Shown here in pieces: positions 16,949 through 27,600 of a DNA stretch of 55,387 nt. The notes under the pieces were generated by a model, which saw only the letters and a list, made by a program, of their open reading frames with translations, did no database searches and was not told the DNA's origin. How positions within the stretch are numbered: the first letter of the stretch is position 1; each line of letters begins with the position of its first letter. Both the position numbers and the translations under genes were made by a program. The stretch covers positions 1 through 55,387 of the forward strand of contig JASFMY010000031.1 in the NCBI GenBank assembly GCA_050117315.1, written 5' to 3'. The stretch comes from JANQIV01 sp050117315 (lineage in GTDB: Bacteria > Bacteroidota > Ignavibacteria > Ignavibacteriales > Melioribacteraceae).

Positions 16949-17587
16949 TCATTGAATTAAATAAAATAACGGGAATAAGAAAATCCATATCAAGTCAACA
17001 AGGTGCCAATACAAGCCTGAATTTTCCAATGCAACATATTTATCTTGTGTAACTTTATCTTTAATTATGAAAACAAGCATAAAAATTAAAACAATCATAC
17101 CTATAATAACATGTAATCCATGCAGGCCGGTCATAACGTAATACAACCCGAAGTAAATAATTTCGCCGTTGCTTTTGTTTAACAGTTCTTCCGACCCGGG
17201 ATAAATACCATGTTGAATTTTTGCAGACCATTCAAAATATTTATTTATTATAAAAGCGAGGGCAAATGCAATTGTTAATACCAGATTAAAAATTGTGAAT
17301 ATTTTTTTACCTTTTTGAATTGCTGTTATTGAAAGAGCTACGGTTAAACTGCTAGTTAAAAGAATAATTGTATTTAATGTTCCGATACCGGTATTTAATT
17401 CCGTAGCTGCATAATGAAATTGATCGGGATACTGGAACCTGTAATAAGCATAAGCCAAAAACATTCCTCCGAACAAAAGCAGCTCGGTAAAAAGGAAAAG
17501 CCACATTCCCATTTTAGAGCCAACATCATCGCGATGCACATGTCCGTGATCTGCCGAGGCAGCAATAGCGTGATCACTTTGACTCAT
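16949..17587 (-). CDS. coxC: Cytochrome c oxidase subunit III
   Basis: The product has 212 residues and five main membrane helices. Typical motifs are KMGMWLFLFTELLLFGGMF near the start and YYVMTGLHGLHVIIGM in the middle, ending in HLVDLIWIFLFPLFYL. A strong AAGGAGA site favours the ATG at 17587 over a TTG two codons upstream. It overlaps the end of coxA by 14 bases, indicating translational coupling. Confidence 0.94.
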   Translation of the reverse strand: MSQSDHAIAASADHGHVHRDDVGSKMGMWLFLFTELLLFGGMFLAYAYYRFQYPDQFHYAATELNTGIGTLNTIILLTSSLTVALSITAIQKGKKIFTIFNLVLTIAFALAFIINKYFEWSAKIQHGIYPGSEELLNKSNGEIIYFGLYYVMTGLHGLHVIIGMIVLIFMLVFIIKDKVTQDKYVALENSGLYWHLVDLIWIFLFPLFYLIQ

Positions 17588-19220
17588 ATTCAATCTCCTT
17601 CAACTGACTAAAATCGTAAGGCTCATGTTTAACTGTAGGTATTTTATGAAAATTTTCCAGGGTCGGCGGTGATGGAATGTGCCATTCAAGTGTTACACCG
17701 CCCCACGGATTTGGATGAGCCTTTTTACCTTTTTTTAAGCTGTATAATAAACCTCCGAAAATTAAAATCACTGTTATTCCCATTAGCCAGGAACCTACTG
17801 TTGATATTTTTTGCAGTGTTTCAAACTGCGGAAGATAATCATAATATCTTCTCGGCATTCCCATATATCCCATTATGAATTTTGGGAAATACAATGTGTT
17901 AAACGCTACGAAATATAATGCAGCAGTCCAGTAGGCAAGTTTTATATTATACATTTTGCCGAACATTTTGGGAAACCAATAATACAATGCAGCAAAAAAT
18001 ATTGTACCTACACCGCCGAACATAACATAGTGAAAATGAGCTACAACAAAATATGTGTCGTGTACGTGAATATCTGTTGCAAGCGAACCGAGTACCAGCC
18101 CGGTCAAGCCTCCGATGGAGAATAAAAATATAAAATTCATAACCCAGACAAACGGCGGCTTCGGATCGATTGAGCCTTTATACATTGTTGCTACCCAGTT
18201 GAAAACTTTAACACCGCTGGGCAGGGCAACCAAAAATGTTAATAAAGAAAATATGATTCTTGAAGTATCGCTTATCCCGCTTGTAAACATGTGATGCGCC
18301 CAAACGAGGTAGCCGACAAAAGCAATTGCCAAACTTGAAATCGCTATTGCTTTATATCCGAAAATTGTTCTTCGTGCAAAAGTAGGTATTATTTCAGAGA
18401 CAACTCCCATCGCAGGCAATATCATTATATAAACAGCGGGGTGAGAATATATCCAGAATAAATGCTGGAATAATAACGGATCGCCTCCCAATGAAGGATC
18501 AAAAATACCAACACCGAAATATCTTTCAAGAACAACCAGAATAATTGTAATACCTACAACCGGTGTGGCTATAATTTGTATCCAGGCAGTTGCGTACATT
18601 GACCATCCAAACAACGGCATTTTAAACCACGTCATGCCCGGAGCACGCATCCTGTGAATTGTTGTAATAAAATTTAAGCCTGTTAATATTGATGAGAATC
18701 CCAAAACAAAAGCCGCAGTAATTGCAAGCGAAATGTTGGTCCCGGAACGAATACTGTATGGCACGTAAAACGTCCAGCCGGTATCAATTGGTCCGTCCGG
18801 CAGCATAATGGACGTTAAAGCCATAACGGCACCTATTATATAAATCCACCACGAAAGAAGATTTAATCTGGGAAAGGCTACGTCTTTAGCACCAATTTGA
18901 ATCGGCAAAAAGAAATTACCGAATATTGCCGGCAGCCCGGGAATAATAAATAAAAAGATCATTATTACGCCGTGAAGCGTAAATAACTGATTATAAAATT
19001 GTGCTTCAAAAAGCTGTTTGCCCGGAGCTATTAATTCAAGCCTCATTAAAATTCCGGCGAGCACACCTACTAAAAAGAACGTTGCAATACCGTATAAATA
19101 TAAGAGACCGATTCTTTTATGATCTGTACTGAAAATCCAGGCTAATATTCCTTTTTTCCATCTATTTGTGGACACTTCGTAAAAGCTTTTTTCATCCAAA
19201 GCTATTGTACCGTTAGCCAT
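17574..19220 (-). CDS. coxA: Cytochrome c oxidase subunit I, A2 type
   Basis: The 548-residue protein is the catalytic subunit with the low-spin haem and the haem-copper centre. LFTLHGVIMIF carries a haem ligand, and WIYSHPAVYIMILP carries the CuB histidine and crosslinked tyrosine. The HHMF pair and the late HDTYFVVAHFHYVM motif complete the ligands. YSHPAVY instead of GHPEVY (no glutamate) marks an A2-type oxidase. The ATG at 19220 overlaps the sco stop by one base (TAATG). Confidence 0.96.
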   Translation of the reverse strand: MANGTIALDEKSFYEVSTNRWKKGILAWIFSTDHKRIGLLYLYGIATFFLVGVLAGILMRLELIAPGKQLFEAQFYNQLFTLHGVIMIFLFIIPGLPAIFGNFFLPIQIGAKDVAFPRLNLLSWWIYIIGAVMALTSIMLPDGPIDTGWTFYVPYSIRSGTNISLAITAAFVLGFSSILTGLNFITTIHRMRAPGMTWFKMPLFGWSMYATAWIQIIATPVVGITIILVVLERYFGVGIFDPSLGGDPLLFQHLFWIYSHPAVYIMILPAMGVVSEIIPTFARRTIFGYKAIAISSLAIAFVGYLVWAHHMFTSGISDTSRIIFSLLTFLVALPSGVKVFNWVATMYKGSIDPKPPFVWVMNFIFLFSIGGLTGLVLGSLATDIHVHDTYFVVAHFHYVMFGGVGTIFFAALYYWFPKMFGKMYNIKLAYWTAALYFVAFNTLYFPKFIMGYMGMPRRYYDYLPQFETLQKISTVGSWLMGITVILIFGGLLYSLKKGKKAHPNPWGGVTLEWHIPSPPTLENFHKIPTVKHEPYDFSQLKEIEYESK

Positions 19221-20014
19221 TAATTCTTTAACTCCTTTGTACCTTTTTTCTTTATTAACAACAAAACACCCAAAAATATTCCCACACACAACAGCATAAC
19301 ACTGCCGATAATTCTTGTTATATTTAATGTGTATCCTCTGCCTTCCGGATCATAACTGAAACAAAACTGGAGTACCTTTGCAACTGTGGGAACAGTTTTC
19401 CCTTGCTGAGCATCATAAACCGCCATTTTAATATCGAACGGATTGAATTGTATTCCAAGCAGATACCTGGATATTTTTCCATCTGGAGAGACGGCAACAA
19501 TTGCACCCGGGTGTGTATAATTGCCGTCATCAGATTGTTGATACCTGTAACCCAGAGCATCAGCCACTTTTTTAATATTTTCTTCATTCCCCGTTAAAAA
19601 ATGCCATGCTTCATCGGGGAAATCGTTTTTCATCCCGTCGTAATAATTTTTCTTCCACCTTTTGGTTGTTTCTGGGGTTTCTCTAGGGTCTATGCTTAGT
19701 GTTACTACCTGGAAATCCTTAACCGGCGTTAAATCAACCTTGTTAATTACCCAGGCAATTTCAGTAAGTAATGGGGAGCATATCCCGGGGCATTCATAAT
19801 AAACCAAAGCAAGAATTGTCGGTTTGGTTATAATGTCTTTTAACTGAACCGTATCACCTTTCGAGTTTTGAAATTCTGCTTCCAGCGGGAGGTAATCACC
19901 TAATTTTTCATCAATTCCTACTTTAATTTGTTTGTTTTGAGCACCTACATTTATATTTAGACAAAATATACAACTTATTATAATCAAATAAATTACGCCG
20001 TTTCTCTTATTCAT
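19220..20014 (-). CDS. sco: SCO1/SenC copper chaperone
   Basis: The 264-residue thioredoxin-fold protein helps load copper into the CuA site of subunit II. It has a signal peptide (VIYLIIISCIFCLNI), the copper-binding CPGIC pair in YYECPGICSP, the histidine ligand in NYTHPGAIVAV, and a C-terminal membrane helix (MLLCVGIFLGVLLLI). That arrangement places the domain in the periplasm. It lies directly upstream of coxA. Confidence 0.93.
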   Translation of the reverse strand: MNKRNGVIYLIIISCIFCLNINVGAQNKQIKVGIDEKLGDYLPLEAEFQNSKGDTVQLKDIITKPTILALVYYECPGICSPLLTEIAWVINKVDLTPVKDFQVVTLSIDPRETPETTKRWKKNYYDGMKNDFPDEAWHFLTGNEENIKKVADALGYRYQQSDDGNYTHPGAIVAVSPDGKISRYLLGIQFNPFDIKMAVYDAQQGKTVPTVAKVLQFCFSYDPEGRGYTLNITRIIGSVMLLCVGIFLGVLLLIKKKGTKELKN

Positions 20015-20024
20015 TTTATATCAT

Positions 20025-20951
20025 TTAATTTCTTAAATTTGCTATTTCAGACAAATAATTATACAATATATCCCATTCATTACCGGATAAACTAAAAACT
20101 CCAACGTTAAAACCCAAAGGTTGCGGATCAAGCGAAACTGATTCAATAAATTCTTCTTTACTTAAATTTATGCCGGTGTAAAAAATAGTTTTAACAATAT
20201 TTCCCGGATCATCTGAATTGTAGATCAACAACTGTGCTCCCGGTTCATTTAATGAACCTGTCCAGAATTCTACTAATTTATTATGTACTTCATTACCAAA
20301 TTCTTTATTAAGTTTTTTCATTGCCAGCTTAACAGGAATTTGATTTTGTTCAACTTTTTCTTTTGAAAGATTATAAACAGCATCCAGTTCTTTAATATCT
20401 TCATCAGTAACTTCAGGAAACTCGGCAAATGTTCTTACATAATTGATTATTGCTACCCTATCTTCCGGGATTAAATATTCGTATGCAGCCATCCCGTTTT
20501 GAATAATTCCTTCCTGCAAAGTTTTGTACATGTCAATGAATTTTCTGCCGTTTGTCCAGCCTTCTTGAGTATGGAAATTTCTTGGTGCCGGATTTAAATT
20601 AGCTCCTGCAGCACCGTCACCGTTTCCTTCAGTACCGTGACATGAGGAACAATTGGCATCAAATAAATCCTTCCCTTTACCGAGAAATTCTTGAGCCGGT
20701 TCTTTAATTAAACTTAAATCTACCGGTGGAATAACTCCTCCCTTTTTCATTGCGACATCTTTAAATGCATATAATGAATCATTAACCGGCGGCTGATGTT
20801 GCAGCTCCATTGTGCCTACGTTTTTATAATATCGCACACCTATAACGAGCAGCAAAAAGATAAATACCGGGAACATCCACCCGAATAATCTCACCGGGTT
20901 TTTAATAACCTGTTCAAAATTTAATTCGTATTCAAATCTTCTCTTTTCCAT
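20025..20951 (-). CDS. Membrane-anchored mono-haem cytochrome c
   Basis: The 308-residue protein has one N-terminal membrane helix (LFGWMFPVFIFLLLVIGV). A cytochrome c domain follows, with haem site CSSCHGTEGNGDG and a likely distal methionine in IIQNGMAAYEY. Residues 190-308 form an extra domain without recognised homology. It lies between actF and sco. It may be the carrier linking alternative complex III to the oxidase, a role inferred from position. Confidence 0.85.
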   Translation of the reverse strand: MEKRRFEYELNFEQVIKNPVRLFGWMFPVFIFLLLVIGVRYYKNVGTMELQHQPPVNDSLYAFKDVAMKKGGVIPPVDLSLIKEPAQEFLGKGKDLFDANCSSCHGTEGNGDGAAGANLNPAPRNFHTQEGWTNGRKFIDMYKTLQEGIIQNGMAAYEYLIPEDRVAIINYVRTFAEFPEVTDEDIKELDAVYNLSKEKVEQNQIPVKLAMKKLNKEFGNEVHNKLVEFWTGSLNEPGAQLLIYNSDDPGNIVKTIFYTGINLSKEEFIESVSLDPQPLGFNVGVFSLSGNEWDILYNYLSEIANLRN

Positions 20952-20963
20952 TGAACTTTCCGG

Positions 20964-22148
20964 TTATAATCTGAAGTTAATTCCTCTTATTAATTTCGGA
21001 TCGCCAACAGCAACCAAGTTATTATTTTTTGCTTTAACACTGAAAACAAGTATTAAAATTCCATAAGCAAGAATCGGGAAAGCAATTTCAATCCAGCCAA
21101 AAGCGATACCGTCTTTGCTGTATGTCGGCATTATGAGCCAATAAAGATCAACCATATGAGCAAATAGCACCCAAATGGAAATAAATTTTAGTCTTTTGGG
21201 ATCCATCTTTGATGGCTGTGACAATAATGCGAAGTATGGAATTACAAACCTTACGAATATTAATGCAATCGAAACATACACCCAGCTTCCTTCCATTCTA
21301 TTTAAAAAGAAAAATGTTTCTTCCGGAAGATTTGCGTACCAAATAAGTAAAAACTGGCTGAATGCAATGTATGCCCAGAAATTTGTAAAGGCAAACATAA
21401 GCGCTCCAAGACTGTAGTAATGATCGCTGCCAAGGCCTTTTACTAAATATCCTTTTTCACTTAAATAAATAATAAAAAATGTTGCTGTAGCCAATGCTGC
21501 CAATACTGTCCCGGAGAAATAATAAACTCCGAAAATTGTTGAGAACCAGTGAGGCTCCAAACTCATCATCCAGTCAATTGATGCAAAGGTAATTGACAAT
21601 GCAAAGATCGGCATAAAGAAAGCAGATAATCTTATGTTTTTTGTTGTCAGTTTTTGATCTGCAGTTTCATCCTGTTTTTTTGAATTCTTTTGAATAAACA
21701 AATAAAACAGTATCCATAATCCTATAAATACTATTGCTCTTATAATAAAAAACTGCGCGTTTAAGTATGGTGATTTTCCTTTTAATGCTTTGTCTGCTTC
21801 TACGGCTTCAAGATGTGTCCAATGAAACAAATCATGCAGGTTAAAATATATAGGAATAAAAACTACGGGAAGAATTAAAAGTATCGCTCCAAAAAATTCT
21901 ACAATTCTTCTAAAAGGAACACTCCATACATTTCCCATTACGTATTCCAGAGCAACAAGAAACAAAGAACCTAATCCAATGCTGGTTAAAAACATTAATA
22001 AAATTAAGTTATTAAATGCGCTTCGTGTGTGATCAACAAAGTATGCCAATACTACCAATACTAATCCTACCAAAGTAAGAATAAAACCAACTTTGCTTAG
22101 TACCGGAGGAAATTCTTTTTTAGTATAATCCACTTTTACATCACTCAT
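20964..22148 (-). CDS. actF: Alternative complex III subunit ActF (NrfD-like)
   Basis: The 394-residue polytopic protein has about ten membrane helices of the NrfD/PsrC type. ActF is a paralogue of ActC in the quinol-oxidising alternative complex III. Histidine-rich loop text such as LHDLFHWTHLEAVEADK and the MMSLEPHWFST motif is typical. It overlaps actDE by 4 bases (ATGA), so the two are translationally coupled. Confidence 0.9.
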   Translation of the reverse strand: MSDVKVDYTKKEFPPVLSKVGFILTLVGLVLVVLAYFVDHTRSAFNNLILLMFLTSIGLGSLFLVALEYVMGNVWSVPFRRIVEFFGAILLILPVVFIPIYFNLHDLFHWTHLEAVEADKALKGKSPYLNAQFFIIRAIVFIGLWILFYLFIQKNSKKQDETADQKLTTKNIRLSAFFMPIFALSITFASIDWMMSLEPHWFSTIFGVYYFSGTVLAALATATFFIIYLSEKGYLVKGLGSDHYYSLGALMFAFTNFWAYIAFSQFLLIWYANLPEETFFFLNRMEGSWVYVSIALIFVRFVIPYFALLSQPSKMDPKRLKFISIWVLFAHMVDLYWLIMPTYSKDGIAFGWIEIAFPILAYGILILVFSVKAKNNNLVAVGDPKLIRGINFRL

Positions 22149-23284
22149 AATAAATCAGACTCCTTAGCATTTTGTGATCTTTGAAGTGCTCTAATATATA
22201 ATACAATTGCCCATCTTTCCCGCCGGCTTAACTGCGAAGAATAACCGGGCATTACGTTTTGTCCTTCCGTTATAATATGGTAAACTCTGCCGTCGGGCCA
22301 TTGTCTTGCTTTTTCAGAATGAAGGCTCGGCGGATTCGGGAACTGACCTCTCAACATGCTGTCTCCTTTTCCCAAATTACCGTGACACGGACTGCAATAA
22401 ATTTCAAATTTCTTTTTACCGAGAGCCAATGTTTCTTCTGTAGGACTAAGAGGATTAATCAAAAACTTGCCTGCTTCTTCGGGTTTATCTTTAAATGCGT
22501 AGGGAATCAATCCTCTTGCAACAGTACCTTGAACGGGCTGCCGCATTCCCCTTCCGTTTTCAAATGCTGAAGAACTTTCCTGCGGAACAACTTTTTCCTG
22601 TTCCATCATCCATGAAAACGGCGGGATAATTATTAATTTATTTAACGAAAAATAAGTTGCCCCGCTTACAATAATAAACACAACAATTAGAAATCCTATA
22701 AACTTCGGCTCTAAAACTTTGTGCTTTGTATTTATCTCTTTCTCATCGTAATAAATCGGGGTAATATTTTTCGCACCGAGTTTTGAAAAATATTCTTTAA
22801 CAGTATTCTCTTCAAATTTTGGATCATCCGCTTGAATGCTTATTCCATATTTATCACAGGATGTAGCTTTCATGTAATCGGTATCATGTAGAGGATGCGC
22901 ATTATTGGGTAGCTTAAATAATATAAACAACATCACGAGAACAGTGCCTACGGAAGCCAGCAAAACGGTAACTTCAAACATAATCGGAACAAAAGCAGGA
23001 AAAGCAAAAAACGGTTTTCCACCAATAACAACCGGGTAATCAACTGCAACCATCCAGTACATTACTCCTAATGCCAAAAGTGTACCGGATAAACCTAACA
23101 CTAAAGCAACATATCCTAAAGGTGATGCCCCAAGTTTCATTGCTTTATCCATACCGTGTACCGGATATGGAGTATTTACATCAAACTTTTTGTAACCGTC
23201 TTCAGCTACCTGGTTAGCGGCTTTAATTATTTCATCAGGCGTATCAAATAATCCCGTATAAGAGTATAAAGTCTTATCACTCAT
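22145..23284 (-). CDS. actDE: Fused alternative complex III subunits ActD and ActE
   Basis: Residues 1-180 form the DUF3341 ActD part: YTGLFDTPDEIIKAA, two membrane helices and YSKL-type cytoplasmic text. A third helix (about residues 195-220) leads to a periplasmic cytochrome c domain. This has haem site CSPCHGNLGKGDS, GQFPNPPSLH and distal methionine NVMPGYSSQLS, equivalent to mono-haem ActE. In many described clusters actD and actE are separate genes, so this is a fusion. It sits in the expected place between actC and actF. Confidence 0.9.
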   Translation of the reverse strand: MSDKTLYSYTGLFDTPDEIIKAANQVAEDGYKKFDVNTPYPVHGMDKAMKLGASPLGYVALVLGLSGTLLALGVMYWMVAVDYPVVIGGKPFFAFPAFVPIMFEVTVLLASVGTVLVMLFILFKLPNNAHPLHDTDYMKATSCDKYGISIQADDPKFEENTVKEYFSKLGAKNITPIYYDEKEINTKHKVLEPKFIGFLIVVFIIVSGATYFSLNKLIIIPPFSWMMEQEKVVPQESSSAFENGRGMRQPVQGTVARGLIPYAFKDKPEEAGKFLINPLSPTEETLALGKKKFEIYCSPCHGNLGKGDSMLRGQFPNPPSLHSEKARQWPDGRVYHIITEGQNVMPGYSSQLSRRERWAIVLYIRALQRSQNAKESDLL

Positions 23285-23286
23285 AA

Positions 23287-24657
23287 TTAATGATCTCCAT
23301 GAGAAGGCTGTGAACCTTCCGCAACGGCCTTAATTTCTGCCATTGAAACTACAGGTAACGATTTTGTAAATAGTAAAACGAATGTAAAGAAGAAACCAAA
23401 ACTGCCCAGTAAAATAGCACCATCTACCAGGGTCGGTGAATAATAAGCCCAGCTTGACGGCAGATAATCTCTTGATAATGATGTAACTGTTATAACGAAT
23501 CTTTCAAACCACATTCCTACGTTTACAAGTATCGCTATAACAAACATCATTGGAATACTTATTCTAATTTTTTTAATCCAGAATAATTGCGGGAATATCA
23601 CGTTGCATGATACCATTATCCAATATGCCCAAACATAAGGTCCAAAAGCTCTATTGATAAATGTAAACTGTTCAGGCTGTACGCCGCTGTACCAGGCAAT
23701 AAAAAATTCCATCATGTACGCATATCCAACCATTGATCCCGTAAGGAGAATTACTTTATTCATATTCTCCAAGGTTTTAAGAGTTATGATATGCTCATAA
23801 TTAAAAATCTTTCTTACAATTATTAGAACATTCTGAACCATCGCGAAACCGGAGAATACAGCTCCCGCAACAAAATAAGGCGGGAAGATAGTTGTATGCC
23901 AGCCGGGCAATATTGATACGGCAAAGTCAAAACTTACAATTGTGTGTACAGATAAAACCAACGGAGTAGCAAAGCCAGCAAGTATTAAATAAACCATTTC
24001 ATAATGCTGCCAATGACGGTTTGAATTTCTCCATCCCAAACTGAATATTGAATAAATAATTTTCCTGATTTTATTTACAGTGCGGTCTCTTAAAATAGCA
24101 AAGTCGGGCACCAGACCAACATACCAGAATACAAATGAAACCGCAAAATAAGTAGAGACTGCGAACACATCCCACAACAGCGGCGATGTGAAGTTTACCC
24201 AAAGCGAATGTTGATTAGGATAAGGCAATAAATAACCCGCCAGCCACGGACGTCCGGTATGAATTACGGGAAATATGCCGGCAGTCATAACTGCAAAGAT
24301 TGTCATGCCTTCTGCAAAGCGTGCTATACCGTTACGCCATCTTTGACGAAGTAAAAACAAAATAGCAGAGATAAGTGTTCCTGCGTGACCTATACCAACC
24401 CAGAATACAAAGTTAACTATCGGGAAACCCCAACCAACAGGGTTATTGTTTCCCCACATGCCAACACCGTAAATAAAAGAAACAGCTAAAGCAATAGCTC
24501 CTATGCCAAGCATTGAAAGGGTAATTGCCAGCGCTATATAAAATTTTTTATCAGGCTTTGCATCGAGAGGTTTTGAAATTATATCATCAAGTTCTCTTAA
24601 AGCCGGTTTCCCCTCAACAACCGGAATTTCTTTTCTATAGTCTACCGTGGAATCCAC
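23287..24657 (-). CDS. actC: Alternative complex III subunit ActC (NrfD-like)
   Basis: The 456-residue membrane protein has about ten helices. It is the NrfD-family quinol-binding subunit, recognised by WVGIGHAGTLISAILFLLRQ, AEGMTIFAVM, IHTGRPW and LSVHTIVSFDFA. ActC is thought to hold the quinol site that feeds electrons to the ActB iron-sulphur chain. The start overlaps the actB stop by one base. Confidence 0.93.
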   Translation of the reverse strand: MDSTVDYRKEIPVVEGKPALRELDDIISKPLDAKPDKKFYIALAITLSMLGIGAIALAVSFIYGVGMWGNNNPVGWGFPIVNFVFWVGIGHAGTLISAILFLLRQRWRNGIARFAEGMTIFAVMTAGIFPVIHTGRPWLAGYLLPYPNQHSLWVNFTSPLLWDVFAVSTYFAVSFVFWYVGLVPDFAILRDRTVNKIRKIIYSIFSLGWRNSNRHWQHYEMVYLILAGFATPLVLSVHTIVSFDFAVSILPGWHTTIFPPYFVAGAVFSGFAMVQNVLIIVRKIFNYEHIITLKTLENMNKVILLTGSMVGYAYMMEFFIAWYSGVQPEQFTFINRAFGPYVWAYWIMVSCNVIFPQLFWIKKIRISIPMMFVIAILVNVGMWFERFVITVTSLSRDYLPSSWAYYSPTLVDGAILLGSFGFFFTFVLLFTKSLPVVSMAEIKAVAEGSQPSHGDH

Positions 24658-27600
24658 TAAGCATTATCCTCCGACTGAACGTTTCTTAATTTAGCAAGAT
24701 AAGTAACATTTGGTCTGACATTTAATTCTTCCAGAACATGATAGGCTAAATCATGTTTTCTATATTTTGAAACTTTTGAGTCAACATCGTTTGCATCACC
24801 AAAAACAATTGCGTTTGTGGGACATGCCTCCTGGCAGGCAGTAACAATGTTCTCGCCGTCTACTTCCCTATTATCCTTAATTGCATTTGATCTTTCTTCC
24901 ATAATTCTTTGAACACAAAAAGTACATTTTTCCATCACACCCCGTGAACGTACAGTTACTTCAGGATTGTTTACAAGATATGTCAATTCGTTGTCATAAT
25001 ATGAGTCTGCAAAGTTGTCTCTAAAATTGAAGAAATTAAATCTTCTGACTTTATAGGGACAGTTGTTAGCACAGTATCTTGTCCCGACACAGCGGTTGTA
25101 TACCATTTGATTTAATCCGTCGGGGCTGTGGTTAGTTGCATTTACCGGGCATACATTTTCACATGGTGCGTTATCACAGTGCTGGCATAGCATTGGCTGT
25201 GTGCTTACTTCAGGCTCATCAGGTGTACCGGAATAATACCGGTCAATTCTAATCCACTGCATTTCCCTGCCCACAGCAACCTGGTCTTTTCCAACAACAG
25301 GAATATTGTTTTCAACGTTACATGAAGTTACACATGAACCGCAGCTTAAACATTTATTTAAGTCAATAGCCATTGCCCATTTGTTGCCTTTATACTTGAC
25401 GTCATCCCCAATACTAAAAATGTCGTGTTTTGCTTTGTGTAAAAAGTGATGATCTTTATTATATTCTTCTACAGTACCTTCTTGAATAATTTTTCTAATC
25501 TTGTGGAAGTCCTTTACAAATGTACCGTCCAATGCATGGTGCTCTTGTGTAGAAGCCAATTTGTATGAACCGGATGACTTTACAACTTTAGCGTTGTTGT
25601 AAATCCACGGAGAATATCCTTTAGTATTCATTAATACAGCAGCATTAAATCCTGATTCTTTTCCTGCATCACCGATTACTTCCCTGCCGTAACCTAATTC
25701 GATTGTTACAACCTTATCCATTGCACCGGGCTGGATCATAACAGGGATTTTCAGTTTTTTATTTTCTACTTCAATTTCAATGTAGTCCTCGTTTTCAACC
25801 TTTAATTCTTTTGCTGTAGTTGATGAAACAGCGGCATAATTATCCCAGGTAACTTTTGATACCGGATGCGGTAATTCTTGGAGCCAGCCGTTGTTTGCGT
25901 ATGTGCCGTCACCAACGTAGTAGCTTGATTGCAACTGGACACAATAATCTTTACCCGGCATTTTGTTTTTCATTGATGTAAATGATGTAAAGTCGAATTC
26001 CGGTTTAACTGAAACATCATCTTTCATCTTTACAAAACCGTCGTGCAGCGCGTTATACCAATATTGTTTGAAGCTGACACTAAAACCGAGTTTATCGTAA
26101 ACTTCAATTCTGAACGTCTCCATCAAATGTTTTTGTGAAATATCTTCCGCATAACTTTTGGTGCCTGAAACCCAACTTAGTAAGATTGATTCTTTTTGCC
26201 TTGTATTAAATATCGGTGCAATAACCGGCTGCTGTAAAGTATAGACATTTTTCCGATTCTGTGAATCTCCCCATGATTCCAATGCATGGTTAATCGGAAG
26301 GACATAATCACATAATGCAGAAGTATCATTTGCTGTTTCAGTTAACGAAATTTTTGTTTCAACTTTTGATAATGCAGAAGAATAGCCGTAAAGTGAGTTC
26401 AAATGAAAAACCGGATCAGAGGAAAAATGAATAACGACATAAACCTTGCCGGAATTCATATTGTCAATCAAATTTTTAAAATCGTTTGATACTTCCCAAT
26501 CCTTGTTAACAAAAGAATTTTCAAAATTGTATAAATCATCATTGCCCAAAACTTCGTTGAGAAAATTAACAGCAACGTGAACTTCCTCGGGCAAAATGTC
26601 ACCGGCATAAACAATTGCATTGCCGCGGTTTTTAACCAAATCGTCAACCAGGCCGAAAACTTTTTCTTTGTTTAGATTGCTGCTGCTTATAAAATTATTA
26701 ATTGAAAATTTGTTTAATTTATTTTTTACCGCATCGTTGATTTCAATATTTGCTGACCCTCTTTTTAAAACTATTTCATTCAACAGACTCATCACAAAAA
26801 CGTATTGCGAATCGGGACGAACACGTAACCTATAATCAGCATTCATTCCGGTTAGGCTCATTCCGGCTTCTGCAACATAAAGCCTGTTAAAATCTTTTCC
26901 GTTCATTATGTCACGGCGTTCGGCATACAACATTGAATTTTCAACAGTGTTACCTTCCCTGCCGAGAAAATCGCTTTCTAAAGAAAAAATTACATTTGCT
27001 TCATTCCATTTGATTGACGGGAGTTCTTTAGTACCGTAACACTTTTCCCATGTAGTTACTCTTTGGAAATCATTAACTAATTCATAAGAATAAATATTTA
27101 CAGTAGGGTACTTTTCTTTAAAATCTTTTAATACTCTTTTTGTGAAAGGAGAAAGAATAGTGTTGGTAACTATAGCAATTTCTTTACCGTTAGTTACCGC
27201 GGTATTTAATTTATTAACAATTTCTTTATCAGCTACATCCCACGCAATCTCTTTATTATTTTTTAAAGGATTTTTTAATCGTGAAGGATCGTAAAGGCTT
27301 AATATGCTTGCATGTACTCTGTCTGTTACTTTACCTTTATTTATAGGGTGTTCCGGGTTACCGTCAATTTTTATCGGTCTTCCCTCGCGGGTTTTAATTA
27401 GTACACCGTAATTTTCATTACCATCCTGAATTGATGATGCATAAAAATTAGGAGTACCGGGTAAAACTCCTTCCGGTCTTTTATTGTAAGGGATAATTTC
27501 ACCTTTATCCCTGTAATCCGAACAAGCTGTTGCAGCGAATGCAGCAGATGCACCCATTAAAGCTAAAAACCTTCTTCTTGACATTCCGCTTAATTTATCA

